A stretch of 64,000 nucleotides of DNA from Cryomorpha sp963748925 (GTDB taxonomy: Bacteria > Bacteroidota > Bacteroidia > Flavobacteriales_D > Cryomorphaceae), in NCBI GenBank assembly GCA_963748925.1, contig CAVVKG010000005.1:43453-107452 (forward strand). The letters run 5' to 3'. This document shows positions 17,581-26,426 of the stretch, piece after piece; within the stretch, counting starts at the first letter, position 1; every line of letters starts with the position of its first letter. Position numbers and translations under genes: made by a program. The notes beneath the pieces were generated by a model that searched no databases, was not told the origin of the DNA, and worked only from the letters and a program-made list of their open reading frames with translations.

Positions 17581-19527
17581 CTACATTTTAGGTTCTTCAC
17601 TTTTCAAATGTTTTGAAAGAAAGCTTTCCATTGCACCATAGAACTCAAAACGGTTTTCTTCATTTCTAAAGCCATGACCTTCATTGTCTTTTACAAGATA
17701 CTCTACCTCTACTCCGCGCTCTTTCATAGCAGCTACCATCTGATCGCTTTCATCTTTATTAACACGTGGATCCTGTGCGCCCTGAGCGATAAAAAGTGGC
17801 TGTACGATTTTGTCGGCATGAAAAACCGGAGATGCATCTTTAAGCATTGTAGAATCTGCAGGATCCTCAGGGTTTCCGACCATTTCATACATCATTTTTT
17901 TATAAGGTTCCCAGTAAGGTGGAATTGTGCCCATAAAGCTAAACAGGTTTGAAACACCTACGTAGTCAACTCCACAAGCGTAAAGTTCAGGAGTAAAAGT
18001 AAGTCCCGCCAAAGTAGCATAGCCACCATAACTCGCTCCATAAATTGCTATGCGGTCTTTATCGCCAATTCCTTTGTCAACTATCCAGTTAACCCCGTCG
18101 GTAATATCGTCTTGCATCTTTTTACCCCATTCGCGGAAGCTGGCCTCCCAAAAGTCACGGCCATATCCTACAGATCCACGGAAATTCATTTGCAATACGG
18201 CGTAACCACGGTTTGCCAGAAACTGAACTTCGGGATTAAAGCCCCAGGTATCACGAGCCCACGGTCCACCATGTGGATTTACAACCACCGGTAAATTTTT
18301 AGCTGTTTCCATGGTGTAGCCTGCCGGCAAAGTAAGATAACCGTGAATGGTCAATCCATCTCGCGACTGATATGAGATAGGATTCATTGAAGCCATGTTC
18401 TTCTCTTCGATCCACGGAGATGGGTTTGCAATATCGGTAACTTCACCGGTGGTGCGATCAAACAAATAGTATTCGCCCAATGATTTATCTCCGTAGGTGC
18501 GAATAATAAACTTGTCTTCAGCATCATTAGAAGAAGTCATGAAAATTTCCATTCCGGGAAATTGCTTCTCAAGCTTGGCGAATATCGCCTTGTATTCCTC
18601 ATCAAAAAAGTGACGTTCTTGCTTCACTCCAGTGTAAGAAGCCGCAATAAGTTTCTTGTCTTTCTTGCTGTAATTTAAACCATCTACATCGTATTCATCA
18701 CTTTTAAAAAGTACCTCTTCTTCTTTGCCTGTTTTGGGATCAAAGATTACAATCGCAGCTTTATCGCGTCCAATATTGCTTCCTGCATAGAGTTTCTTAT
18801 TATCGAATGTGAAAAACTGAGGAGACATTGTTTCCTTGAAATTCGTGGTAAGAACCGGTTTAAATTCTTCATCTTCAGTATCACGGTATAAAAGCGAAGT
18901 ATTGACACCATCGCTGGTTGAAGCCACGCGGAGTTTACCCTCATGGTCAGTCATCCAGCTAGTAATGTTGCCGGGATTTTCGGCTATCATCTCCATTTCA
19001 CCGGTATTGATATTTAAGCGGTAGGCGTCAAAAATTTGCGGATTACGCTTGTTTAAACCTACGATCATAAAATCTTTATCATTTTCCAGATCATCAATAA
19101 TCTGGCTTCGTACTCCTTCCTGTCTGGTAAGTGGGGTAAGATTTTCACCATTGGCATCAACTGCTACCAGGTAAAAATTCTCATCTCCATTATCGTCCTT
19201 TAGATAGACGATACGGTTATCATTTGCCCAGAAATAGCCTGAGATATCTCTATCGGTCTGGCCGGTGATTCGGGTAGCTGAATCGCTTCCCACCTCTTTA
19301 ACATAGATATTCATACGATTCTCCCAGGGAGCCGTATATGAATAGTGTTTCCCGTCAGGGGATATTTGAAAAGAAGACATTTCGGGATTTTTGAAAAAAT
19401 CTTCAATGGGTATTTTTGGTACTTCTACGATGGTGTCGGTATTCATTTCTTTGGTTTCTTTAGAGCCGGAGCAGGACGAAAGGATTACAGTCCCAAAAAG
19501 CGCAGCATAAAACAGTGTTTTCTTCAT
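17581..19527 (-). CDS. S9 family prolyl oligopeptidase-like serine peptidase, lipoprotein
   Basis: The start is the ATG at 19527 (MKKTLFYAALFG), which opens a lipoprotein signal with the lipobox LSSC; the open frame extends to 19620 but those codons are not conserved-looking. The 648-residue protein has an N-terminal beta-propeller (about 40-390) with WD-like blades such as SSFQISPDGKHYSY, then an alpha/beta hydrolase domain. The catalytic Ser is in YGASYGGYATLAG, the Asp in AQGAQDPRVN and the His in NEGHGF. Such enzymes cleave peptides in the periplasm or at the outer membrane. It is monocistronic, divergent from the glycosylase gene. Confidence 0.92.
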   Translation of the reverse strand: MKKTLFYAALFGTVILSSCSGSKETKEMNTDTIVEVPKIPIEDFFKNPEMSSFQISPDGKHYSYTAPWENRMNIYVKEVGSDSATRITGQTDRDISGYFWANDNRIVYLKDDNGDENFYLVAVDANGENLTPLTRQEGVRSQIIDDLENDKDFMIVGLNKRNPQIFDAYRLNINTGEMEMIAENPGNITSWMTDHEGKLRVASTSDGVNTSLLYRDTEDEEFKPVLTTNFKETMSPQFFTFDNKKLYAGSNIGRDKAAIVIFDPKTGKEEEVLFKSDEYDVDGLNYSKKDKKLIAASYTGVKQERHFFDEEYKAIFAKLEKQFPGMEIFMTSSNDAEDKFIIRTYGDKSLGEYYLFDRTTGEVTDIANPSPWIEEKNMASMNPISYQSRDGLTIHGYLTLPAGYTMETAKNLPVVVNPHGGPWARDTWGFNPEVQFLANRGYAVLQMNFRGSVGYGRDFWEASFREWGKKMQDDITDGVNWIVDKGIGDKDRIAIYGASYGGYATLAGLTFTPELYACGVDYVGVSNLFSFMGTIPPYWEPYKKMMYEMVGNPEDPADSTMLKDASPVFHADKIVQPLFIAQGAQDPRVNKDESDQMVAAMKERGVEVEYLVKDNEGHGFRNEENRFEFYGAMESFLSKHLKSEEPKM

Positions 19528-19721
19528 GGTTTGGTTTTTGCTCCAAAAATGACGAAAAAGAATTGTTTGTATTAAAAAAATGTGATAAACGGTTTTAATC
19601 CGTTTCAAAGAGCAAAACAAGAAAGAAATTTAATGTGGTCAAAGGTATTGCTTGAAGAATGGCTAGGATTTACAATAATTTCGCAAATGAGAACATTGAA
19701 TAAAAAAAGTCCGAATTGGAT

Positions 19722-20297
19722 ATGGAAAAACTCCTGAAAGAAATAAGAAGTTGCACCATTTGTGCGGAGAGATTGCCACTAGGTCCACGACCGGTTCTTC
19801 GCGCCTCAAAGAACAGCAAAGTAATTGTAGTTGGTCAGGCTCCCGGCACGAAGGTGCACGCCTCGGGAATTCCGTGGGATGATCGCAGCGGCAAGACTTT
19901 GCGGGAGTGGCTTGATGTTTCTGATGCAGATTTCTACAATGCCGAATTATTTGGAATTATACCTGCAGGTTTCTGCTACCCCGGCAGGGGAAAAGGCGGT
20001 GACCTCCCTCCCATGCCCATTTGTGCACCTACCTGGCACCCCAGACTTATTGAGCAAATTGAGGGTGACCCCTTATTTTTGCTAATTGGCCAATATGCGC
20101 AGCGATACTACCTGGGAAAGACGATGAAGAAGAATCTGACTGAAACGGTAGCCCATTATGACGAGTATTTACCAAAATTCTTTCCGCTGCCCCACCCTTC
20201 TCCGCGCAACTTGATGTGGCAAAGGCGGAATCCATGGTTTGTTGGGGAGGTGGTTCCTGCTTTGAAGGAAAAGGTTCATAAGATTGTTTTTCTGTAG
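19722..20297 (+). CDS. Uracil-DNA glycosylase family protein
   Basis: The ATG at 19722 is preferred over the in-frame TTG at 19716; the protein has 191 residues. It begins with a CTIC motif and LGPRPVLRAS, followed by the glycosylase motif 1 VGQAPGTKVHASGIPW near residue 40 and the C-terminal motif LPHPSPRN near residue 158. The LIGQYAQRYYLGK segment is also typical of this UDG-like subgroup. It should excise damaged bases from DNA, but enzymatic specificity of this subgroup is poorly known. It is divergent from the S9 peptidase and monocistronic. Confidence 0.85.
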   Translation: MEKLLKEIRSCTICAERLPLGPRPVLRASKNSKVIVVGQAPGTKVHASGIPWDDRSGKTLREWLDVSDADFYNAELFGIIPAGFCYPGRGKGGDLPPMPICAPTWHPRLIEQIEGDPLFLLIGQYAQRYYLGKTMKKNLTETVAHYDEYLPKFFPLPHPSPRNLMWQRRNPWFVGEVVPALKEKVHKIVFL

Positions 20298-20462
20298 GAT
20301 TTTTTATCCTGGATAAATCCAAATTAATTGTGTTTGATAGAATAAATTCATCGCCATTGAAAACTCGATCGAACTGGACTGATAAATTTTTAAATCTTTA
20401 CGCCTGCACTATTTTTAATACTGATATGGAGACGGTGTTGTTCAATCTTTTATTTTCTTCTT

Positions 20463-20484
20463 CCTTTTGTCTTGAAACAAAAGG
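20463..20484. repeat. Palindromic intergenic repeat CCTTTTGT-N6-ACAAAAGG
   Basis: Perfect 8-base arms. It resembles the palindrome CCTTTTTG-CAAAAAGG at 58824-58839, and both look like a dispersed repeat that gives spurious short proteins with a TKGTK-like motif in Bacteroidota genomes. Confidence 0.55.
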
Positions 20485-20735
20485 AACAAAAATTCAAGAG
20501 CTAAAAAAAGCTTCTTCCCGCTCTGGAAAAAGCACGATCTCGATCTGAAAGTAGTGCACTAGGGTGCAAACGTAAACGCCTTTCAGTCGGAATCTGTACT
20601 TTTTCCATTCACAACCCACGCCGGCCCGCCTTTTAGCTCAAGGCCAACGCACTTCTACATCCGTCATAGTTGATAAGACTATAACCATATTTGGAAAAAA
20701 CCAAACATCCAATTCATAATGTGGATACAGTAGCG

Positions 20736-20892
20736 TTTTTTGAGATTATCCCTATTTCACCTCTGCTCTGCTTAACAAAAGAAAAGAGCTTTATGCTGGG
20801 GAATAGCTTTATGCCGCAAGCCGCAAGTGGAGAGTCCGTTTTTGTGATGATTTGAACATCAAGTGAGGCTGTGAAATAGTCTCAAAACTTTT
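20736..20892. repeat. MITE-like element with imperfect inverted ends
   Basis: The left end TTTTTTGAGATTATCCCTAT and the right end, read in reverse complement as TTTTGAGACTATTTCACAGC, share TTTTGAGA and CTATTTCAC. The ends are 157 bases apart and enclose no gene. The ends resemble inverted repeats of IS1182-type elements from memory; this was not checked against a database. Confidence 0.4.
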
Positions 20893-20950
20893 GGAATGGA
20901 CATTCTATGTGGGATTAATTACTCACCTTTACATTACTTTTAAAATGTGA

Positions 20951-21586
20951 ATGAAGGACGAATATTTTACGGATTTCCAATGGGAATCGTGGGCAGATAA
21001 GCTGGCTGAGAATAATTTTGTAATTCTCGATGACTTTCTCAATGTGACCCTTCTTAAAAAGATTCAAATTTTTCTCAGACTCAAGCTCGAAGAAGAAGAG
21101 TTTAGAAAAGCCGGAATTGGTGCACTGAGTGATTTTCAGCTTGATCGTTCTATTAGGGGCGACTGGATTTACTGGCTTGACAAATCGCGCGATCAGGAAA
21201 TAAATGAGTTCTATCTGCTGATTGATGAGTTGACTGCTCAGATGAACAGGCTTTGCTATCTGGGTGCGCTGGGGTGCGAATTTCATCTCGCCCATTATCC
21301 CGAAGGGACATTTTACAAACGGCACTTAGATCAGTTTAGGGAACGTAGCAATAGAATTCTATCGGTAATCTTTTATGTAAATGAAACCTGGGATGTTTCC
21401 AATGGCGGACAGCTCCGCGTTTTTAATCCCAATGAATCATTTGTTGATATTGATCCCCTACCAGGGAGAATGGTTTTACTGCGCAGTGATATTGTGGAGC
21501 ATGAAGTTAGAAAAACGGCAGCCAGCAGATACAGCGTTACCGGCTGGCTTACTAAACATCCTATTGGTGTGAGTTATCTGGGGTAA
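20951..21586 (+). CDS. 2-oxoglutarate/Fe(II)-dependent oxygenase (prolyl 4-hydroxylase-like)
   Basis: A 211-residue protein starting at the ATG at 20951. The metal ligands H-x-D are in FYKRHLDQF near residue 122, and the distal His is in VEHEV near residue 183. The 2-oxoglutarate-binding Arg is in SRYSVTGWL a few residues later. Segments NRILSVIFYVNE and GGQLRVFNP are typical of the prolyl-hydroxylase-like 2OG-FeII_Oxy family. It probably hydroxylates a protein or small molecule in the cytoplasm; the substrate is unknown. It stands alone, downstream of the MITE-like repeat. Confidence 0.85.
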   Translation: MKDEYFTDFQWESWADKLAENNFVILDDFLNVTLLKKIQIFLRLKLEEEEFRKAGIGALSDFQLDRSIRGDWIYWLDKSRDQEINEFYLLIDELTAQMNRLCYLGALGCEFHLAHYPEGTFYKRHLDQFRERSNRILSVIFYVNETWDVSNGGQLRVFNPNESFVDIDPLPGRMVLLRSDIVEHEVRKTAASRYSVTGWLTKHPIGVSYLG

Positions 21587-21753
21587 TTACGAGTCGTGAG
21601 GTTGCGCAACCTTTTCCACACTTTAGCTCTTCAAGAATCGAGGTTGGCATATTTTCAGAGTGGCTATTAAATTGATAACTAGATATTTAATAAAATTAAA
21701 AATCTTAAGGATCAATTGTTGCGCGGATTATGCCTAACCACAAATAAAAAACA

Positions 21754-21951
21754 ATGAGAATAGTAGGAATTATATTGCTCGTACTGGGTATTATCGGATG
21801 TATCATTTTTGGAATTCAAGCTGCCGGCGATTCAGAATCATTCAGCCTATTTGGGGCAGATATAACCGTAAGCAGTGCCAATTGGACTCCCCTTATCGTG
21901 TCAGCGATCGTACTGGTGATCGGAATATTCATGTCGCGATCGGGTAAATAA
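21754..21951 (+). CDS. Small two-helix membrane protein, DUF3185-like
   Basis: A 65-residue protein with a helix at residues 3-23 (VGIILLVLGIIGCIIFGIQ), a short middle region and a second helix at about 45-62 (TPLIVSAIVLVIGIFM), ending in basic residues. The pattern matches DUF3185-type small membrane proteins. The function is unknown. It is monocistronic and upstream of tRNA-Pro. Confidence 0.65.
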   Translation: MRIVGIILLVLGIIGCIIFGIQAAGDSESFSLFGADITVSSANWTPLIVSAIVLVIGIFMSRSGK

Positions 21952-22035
21952 AACCAACAAATTATAAGTTCAGTCGGTCCCTCCATCAATATTTGATGCC
22001 GTTTAAATTTCATTTTTCTGAAATTTATTGAATGG

Positions 22036-22066
22036 TTGGAAATAATGATGTCAAATGCTACTTTTG
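22036..22066 (+). promoter_or_regulatory. Promoter of tRNA-Pro
   Basis: TTG at 22036-22038 and TACTTTTG at 22059-22066, with a 20-base spacer. The predicted start near 22072 lies 16 bases before the mature tRNA. Confidence 0.7.
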
Positions 22067-22087
22067 TCGCCCTATCTATTACACACT

Positions 22088-22160
22088 CGGGGTGTAGCTC
22101 AGGTGGTAGAGTGCACGTCTGGGGGGCGTGAGGTCGCAGGTTCAAGTCCTGTCACCCCGA
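22088..22160 (+). tRNA. tRNA-Pro (anticodon GGG)
   Basis: A 73-base cloverleaf can be drawn by hand: acceptor arms CGGGGTG and CACCCCG, D-stem GCTC/GAGT, anticodon stem CACGT/GCGTG with loop CTGGGGG (anticodon GGG), T-stem GCAGG/CCTGT with loop TTCAAGT, and discriminator A. No CCA is encoded. It reads proline codons CCC and CCU. A matched promoter lies upstream and a terminator downstream. Confidence 0.95.
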
Positions 22161-22180
22161 CTTAATTTTAAAGAATAATG

Positions 22181-22217
22181 AAAGCCTGTAGATCTTTTGG
22201 TTTACGGGCTTTTTTTT
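22181..22217 (+). terminator. Terminator of tRNA-Pro
   Basis: AAAGCCTGTA pairs with TACGGGCTTT (one G-T pair) around an 11-base loop and is followed by a run of T. Confidence 0.75.
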
Positions 22218-22318
22218 GGTTTGGGTGTTTAGGGTTGGATTTGCCAGAGATAAAGTAGGCTACCTGAAAGAAGTTTTTAACGCAGCATTTCAAAGAAAGT
22301 GTTTGCAGTTTTCATGAC

Positions 22319-24727
22319 TCAAATACTCAGAATTAACTTTTGCAAATCCACCAATGTAAAAGGCTTTTGCATAAAAGAATCAATACTGTGCTCCTCTTCC
22401 GCTTTTTCTTTCATATTCCAGCCGGTTACAGCTACTATTTTTATTTCTTTTCCAAACTTATTCCTAACAGCATTTGCTAACTCCCATCCATTCATTTTGG
22501 GCATACCAATATCTGTAAATACAATGTCACATGGGTTGTTCTCCAGGTATTCCAGAGCTTTCTTAGCGCTATTTACAGCGCTGCACTGGTGACCGAGAGA
22601 TTCTACCATCATGCGCGATGACTTGGTAATAATAAAATCATCATCCACCCATAGTACCTTATATAATGCCTTTGCTTTGGATTCGGGTTCAATTAATACT
22701 TTCACATCATCTTGATGACTTTTTGGAAAAGTCAGCTCGATAGTAGTGCCTTTACCCGGCACAGAAGATTGAACCTGGATATCTCCTCCACATTTTTTTA
22801 CAATGCTATAAGCACCGCTCATTCCCAGCCCTCTACCTAATTCATAGCCTTTTGTTGTGAAAAACGGTTCAAATATTTTCATCCTGGTCTCAGCATCCAT
22901 ACCAGTTCCGGTATCAGTAAAAGATGCGTATACTACGTCTGCCTTTTTTCCAGTCTTAATTAGTAGCTCTCCGCCTTCCGGCATTGCTTCGATGCTATTT
23001 TTAATTAAATTAAACACCACCGATTTTAACTCCCCAACATTGCAACGGATTCGTGAAATTTCTTGAAAATCAGTTTCAATGGCTATCCTCAATCCTTCTT
23101 TTTCCATTTCGTCCTTCCAGAGAGGACGCGACTGAGTTAAGCTTTCTTCAATCAGTTTATTAAAATCGATAAGACTTGTGTTATCCTCTTCGTTTTTGGT
23201 GTCTCCAAATTTTTGCAATGCACTTACTCTGGCGGCGGTATCACTTATTATAGCTGCAATATCATTCAATCGTTCCCGGCTGCCGGCTGTCAAATCACTT
23301 TGAAGCTTTACTTCCTCCAGATTTCCTATCATTTCCTGAAGTGCGTTATTAAAATCATGGGCAATAGAGGAAGACATTTCTCCGATTGCTTTTAGTCTTT
23401 GGTGCTTGAGCTGAGCCTCTTCAAATAATTTTTGTCGTGTAATATCCTGATTAGTTCCCGAGAAGCTTTCTACCTCACCATTATCTCTGAATGTGGCGTC
23501 AAAAATTGATCTGACCACTTTTTGATCTTCACCGGGAATACAAACTCTAAATTCTATCTCATGCGCAGATCCCGGTTTGATTGCTTTTTTAAGAAAACTA
23601 TTAAACACCTCCATGTCATCAGGGTGTACTCTGCTCATAAGTTCAGAGTTGTAGGCAGGAGCGCCCTCACCCGAATCGAAACCCCAGATATGAAACATTT
23701 CTTCCGACCATACTATTTGATTTGTGGCAGGAAGAAAAATCCAGCTCCCAACTTTTGCCAACTTCTGGGCTTTATTTAGTTCCTTCTCTGTTTTCTCTAA
23801 TTTTAGTTTGGCTTCTAGCTTGTCTTCTTCATTCTGCTTTTGCTCGGTGATATCAATAAAAATAGTTACGATTTCAATAATTTCTCCATCGTGGTCAAGC
23901 ACAGGAAATCCGTTAATCATTACCCACAATATATCATCATTACCGGGTCTGTAAATTCCTGCAAGTTGATTTCTTATAGGTGCTTTAGTTGTTGCGATCC
24001 TGTTCACCGGATACTCAGCGATGGGTAGCGGAGAATTATCGGAGTCTACAAAGTTCCAATCAGGGTCAATCGCTGTTCTTCCCCTTAACTGCTCATCGCT
24101 CAAGCCCAATATTTCAGAAGCCCGGCTATTATTCTGCACAATAGAAGTATCAGATGAATGAACGACAACGCCGGCTTCCATATTGAGCATCAGTATGTGA
24201 AATCTTTCCTTGTAATCTTCAGCATCTTCTTTCGCCGCTTTCAGTTCTTGTTCTGACTGATAGCGCTCACTAATATCACGAATTACTCCTATCAGTAGTC
24301 TTTTTCCCTCAGAGTTGATAAATCGTGTCTTTCGAGTAGATATTCTTCTCGTATGACCATTTCTTACGGTTATTGATTCTTCATTAATATTTTCTACTCC
24401 GTCGGCCAACACCTCCTTATCAATTTTCAAAAAGCTCTCTCTTTCTTCTTGCGAAACATCTTCAGCAAGTGTTTTTCCTATAATATTTGCTCTGTCAAGC
24501 TCAAAGAGTTCACAGAAGGCATCATTTACATCAAGTAGTCGGCTTTGGTCGTCCTTTATAAATATCGGGTCCCCGATATTGTTCATGATATTTCTCAAGA
24601 AGTTTTCGCCTTTCGCTGTTTTGTCTTTTTCTCTCTCGAGTTCATCCTCGGGGAATGGCGAAAGCAATTTAAGTCTGGCAATCTCCTCTTCTAACTCTGT
24701 ATATGTAGGCTTTTTCCCTGATTTCAT
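22319..24727 (-). CDS. Multi-PAS hybrid sensor histidine kinase with C-terminal receiver
   Basis: An 802-residue soluble hybrid kinase with no membrane segment. It begins with a coiled coil, then PAS domains: a first at about 45-155 (FIKDDQSRLLDVNDAF), a second at about 170-300 (VQNNSRASEILGL), and a PAS_3-like domain at about 325-440. The H-box His lies in MSSSIAHDFNNAL. The ATP-binding domain shows the N-box region VVFNLIKNSIEAMP, GTGMDAETRMKIFEPFFTTK and GRGLGMSGAYSIVKKCGG. The receiver near residue 685 onward has WVDDDF, the acceptor Asp in VFTDIGMPKMNGWEL and Lys in MQKPF. Signal and target are unknown; no DNA-binding partner is adjacent. Confidence 0.92.
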   Translation of the reverse strand: MKSGKKPTYTELEEEIARLKLLSPFPEDELEREKDKTAKGENFLRNIMNNIGDPIFIKDDQSRLLDVNDAFCELFELDRANIIGKTLAEDVSQEERESFLKIDKEVLADGVENINEESITVRNGHTRRISTRKTRFINSEGKRLLIGVIRDISERYQSEQELKAAKEDAEDYKERFHILMLNMEAGVVVHSSDTSIVQNNSRASEILGLSDEQLRGRTAIDPDWNFVDSDNSPLPIAEYPVNRIATTKAPIRNQLAGIYRPGNDDILWVMINGFPVLDHDGEIIEIVTIFIDITEQKQNEEDKLEAKLKLEKTEKELNKAQKLAKVGSWIFLPATNQIVWSEEMFHIWGFDSGEGAPAYNSELMSRVHPDDMEVFNSFLKKAIKPGSAHEIEFRVCIPGEDQKVVRSIFDATFRDNGEVESFSGTNQDITRQKLFEEAQLKHQRLKAIGEMSSSIAHDFNNALQEMIGNLEEVKLQSDLTAGSRERLNDIAAIISDTAARVSALQKFGDTKNEEDNTSLIDFNKLIEESLTQSRPLWKDEMEKEGLRIAIETDFQEISRIRCNVGELKSVVFNLIKNSIEAMPEGGELLIKTGKKADVVYASFTDTGTGMDAETRMKIFEPFFTTKGYELGRGLGMSGAYSIVKKCGGDIQVQSSVPGKGTTIELTFPKSHQDDVKVLIEPESKAKALYKVLWVDDDFIITKSSRMMVESLGHQCSAVNSAKKALEYLENNPCDIVFTDIGMPKMNGWELANAVRNKFGKEIKIVAVTGWNMKEKAEEEHSIDSFMQKPFTLVDLQKLILSI

Positions 24728-25511
24728 TTCTATCTTGTGCCATCGGCCTTATTTAGAGTATGGATGCAACTGTTCTAAAATTTCTACTCCCTTTCCTTTA
24801 TAACGTAAAGCTATGCTGGGTAGTTACGAAGTCAAAATTAATTCACCAGGAGCAACAAACTGAAAAACACAATCACAATATTTATCTGCAATGAATTGCT
24901 ATTTTGTCAAAATAATTCCTGTTTATATCATTCAAATGAACTCTCCTCCATATCTTCATCACTCCCTAATCTCTTCGCTAAATATAGCTATTTAATAAAA
25001 ACGGCCACTGGTCAGACTTAAAATCCTCTATTCTGATAAAAGTGCCAGGCCTCTTTATTCAACCAGAACGAAATAGACACAGGAATACTTTGTAATTCGA
25101 AGGACATTCACTAATCAATTGGACTCCGTTCTAATTTAACGAAAGATGCAACTTAGAAGCATAATTTAGAAAGGAGAAATTTCCAAATTATAATTTTAAA
25201 GGAAAGGCAAAAGCGACTGGCTTAATGGATTCTACAAATTCAAACAACCCAATAGACACGCAGAAATTACTCGATATTGAATTAGACTTTATCTGTTTTA
25301 TGAATTGATAATCTCATAACAAAAAATATTGCTGGAATATTGATAACAGAATCTGTTCGCGAAAGCATGCTATTCGATTCGCAAGCATAAACAAATCCCT
25401 TAAAAAAACTGTTTGTTAAGCTAATATCCTATTGTTTTGTACGGCTATGAGAATGGTTTGGGTGACAAGTGTATCAAGTAAAACGGGGGTTTGAGACCTT
25501 CAAACTAATTT
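24728..25511. other. AT-rich intergenic region without recognisable gene
   Basis: About 780 bases between the divergent kinase and DUF1206 genes. I find no open frame with coding character, no strong hairpin and no tRNA-like fold. It may hold regulatory sequence for both genes or decayed sequence. Confidence 0.4.
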
Positions 25512-26315
25512 ATGACGAGAGATCACTCTAGTTCTACAAGCGAGTATAAAAAAACGATAGCCCGATTTGGAATAGGATCGAAAGGGGCTGTTTTTATTTT
25601 AATGGGTGGTTTGACTGCCTGGAGTGCCTTCGGGCGCGGCGGCAAAAAAGCAGATAGCAAAGGCGTTATGGAGTTTTTAATTAGCCAGCCCTTTGGAAAA
25701 ATATTGTTATGGACACTGGCTGCAGGGCTAGCATGTTATGTATTGTGGCGAATGTATCAAGCATTTATCGACCCCGAAAACAAAGGAAATGGACGGCAAG
25801 GCTTAGCAGAGAGATTGGGCTTTTTTTGGAATGGTTTGATATATCTCGTTATACTCTATGGTGCAATTAGTGTATTGTTAGGTTTTGGTGGAAGCGATGA
25901 TGGAAATGAGTCTTTGATTCAAAAACTCCTCAGCAAATCTTATGGACGATGGATCGTTGCCGGTGTGGCGCTCGCCTATCTGGGAAATGCCATTTATCTT
26001 ATGTTTCTGGCTTATTCAGGAAAGTTCAAAAAAGAAATTGCAGAGTCCGAAATGGACGACAAAGCTCAAAAATTGATGATTAATGCAGGGCGAGTGGGAT
26101 ACACCGCCCTGGGGTTGGTAATGGGTATGATTGCCTTTCTAACTGTACGATCTGCAATTTCATTTGATGCTTCAGAAGCCGGTGGTATTGAAGACGCGTT
26201 TACCTTTATTCAAAATGAATTCGGGGCGGTGGCACTCGCAATTATGGCATTAGGCTTGGCTACCTATGGTGTTTTTATGATTATAAAAGCCAGTGAACGC
26301 AACATGAAATTTTGA
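25512..26315 (+). CDS. DUF1206 domain membrane protein
   Basis: A 267-residue protein made of three repeats of a two-helix module, each with a conserved start such as ARFGIGSKGAVFILMGGLTA, AERLGFFWNGLIYLVILYG and INAGRVGYTALGLVMGMIA. That gives six predicted membrane helices and matches DUF1206, a family of unknown function found in many bacteria. It stands alone in a long gap, convergent with the EttA gene. Nothing in the sequence suggests a substrate. Confidence 0.85.
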   Translation: MTRDHSSSTSEYKKTIARFGIGSKGAVFILMGGLTAWSAFGRGGKKADSKGVMEFLISQPFGKILLWTLAAGLACYVLWRMYQAFIDPENKGNGRQGLAERLGFFWNGLIYLVILYGAISVLLGFGGSDDGNESLIQKLLSKSYGRWIVAGVALAYLGNAIYLMFLAYSGKFKKEIAESEMDDKAQKLMINAGRVGYTALGLVMGMIAFLTVRSAISFDASEAGGIEDAFTFIQNEFGAVALAIMALGLATYGVFMIIKASERNMKF

Positions 26316-26426
26316 TTATAAACTAAAAATCAACCCTAAGAAGGGGGTGCAACCAAAATTGCAAGAATCCCATCATAGAAAAGGCTTCTTGAACAATAAG
26401 TTGCTCCTTCAAATGATCTTTCGAAT

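Larger units (their letters stand above)
20298..20950. other. Repeat-rich intergenic region
   Basis: About 650 bases with no convincing gene; a 72-codon frame at 20330-20548 runs through a repeat and is not supported. It holds the CCTTTTGT/ACAAAAGG palindrome at 20463 and a MITE-like inverted repeat at 20736-20892. Confidence 0.5.

Noticed and set aside
20330..20548. A 72-codon frame on the plus strand
   Set aside because: It runs through the CCTTTTGT palindrome repeat and has no coding features or neighbours.
24728..25511. A hidden sRNA or gene in the long gap
   Set aside because: No stable stem, promoter match or coding frame was seen; I cannot support any feature there.
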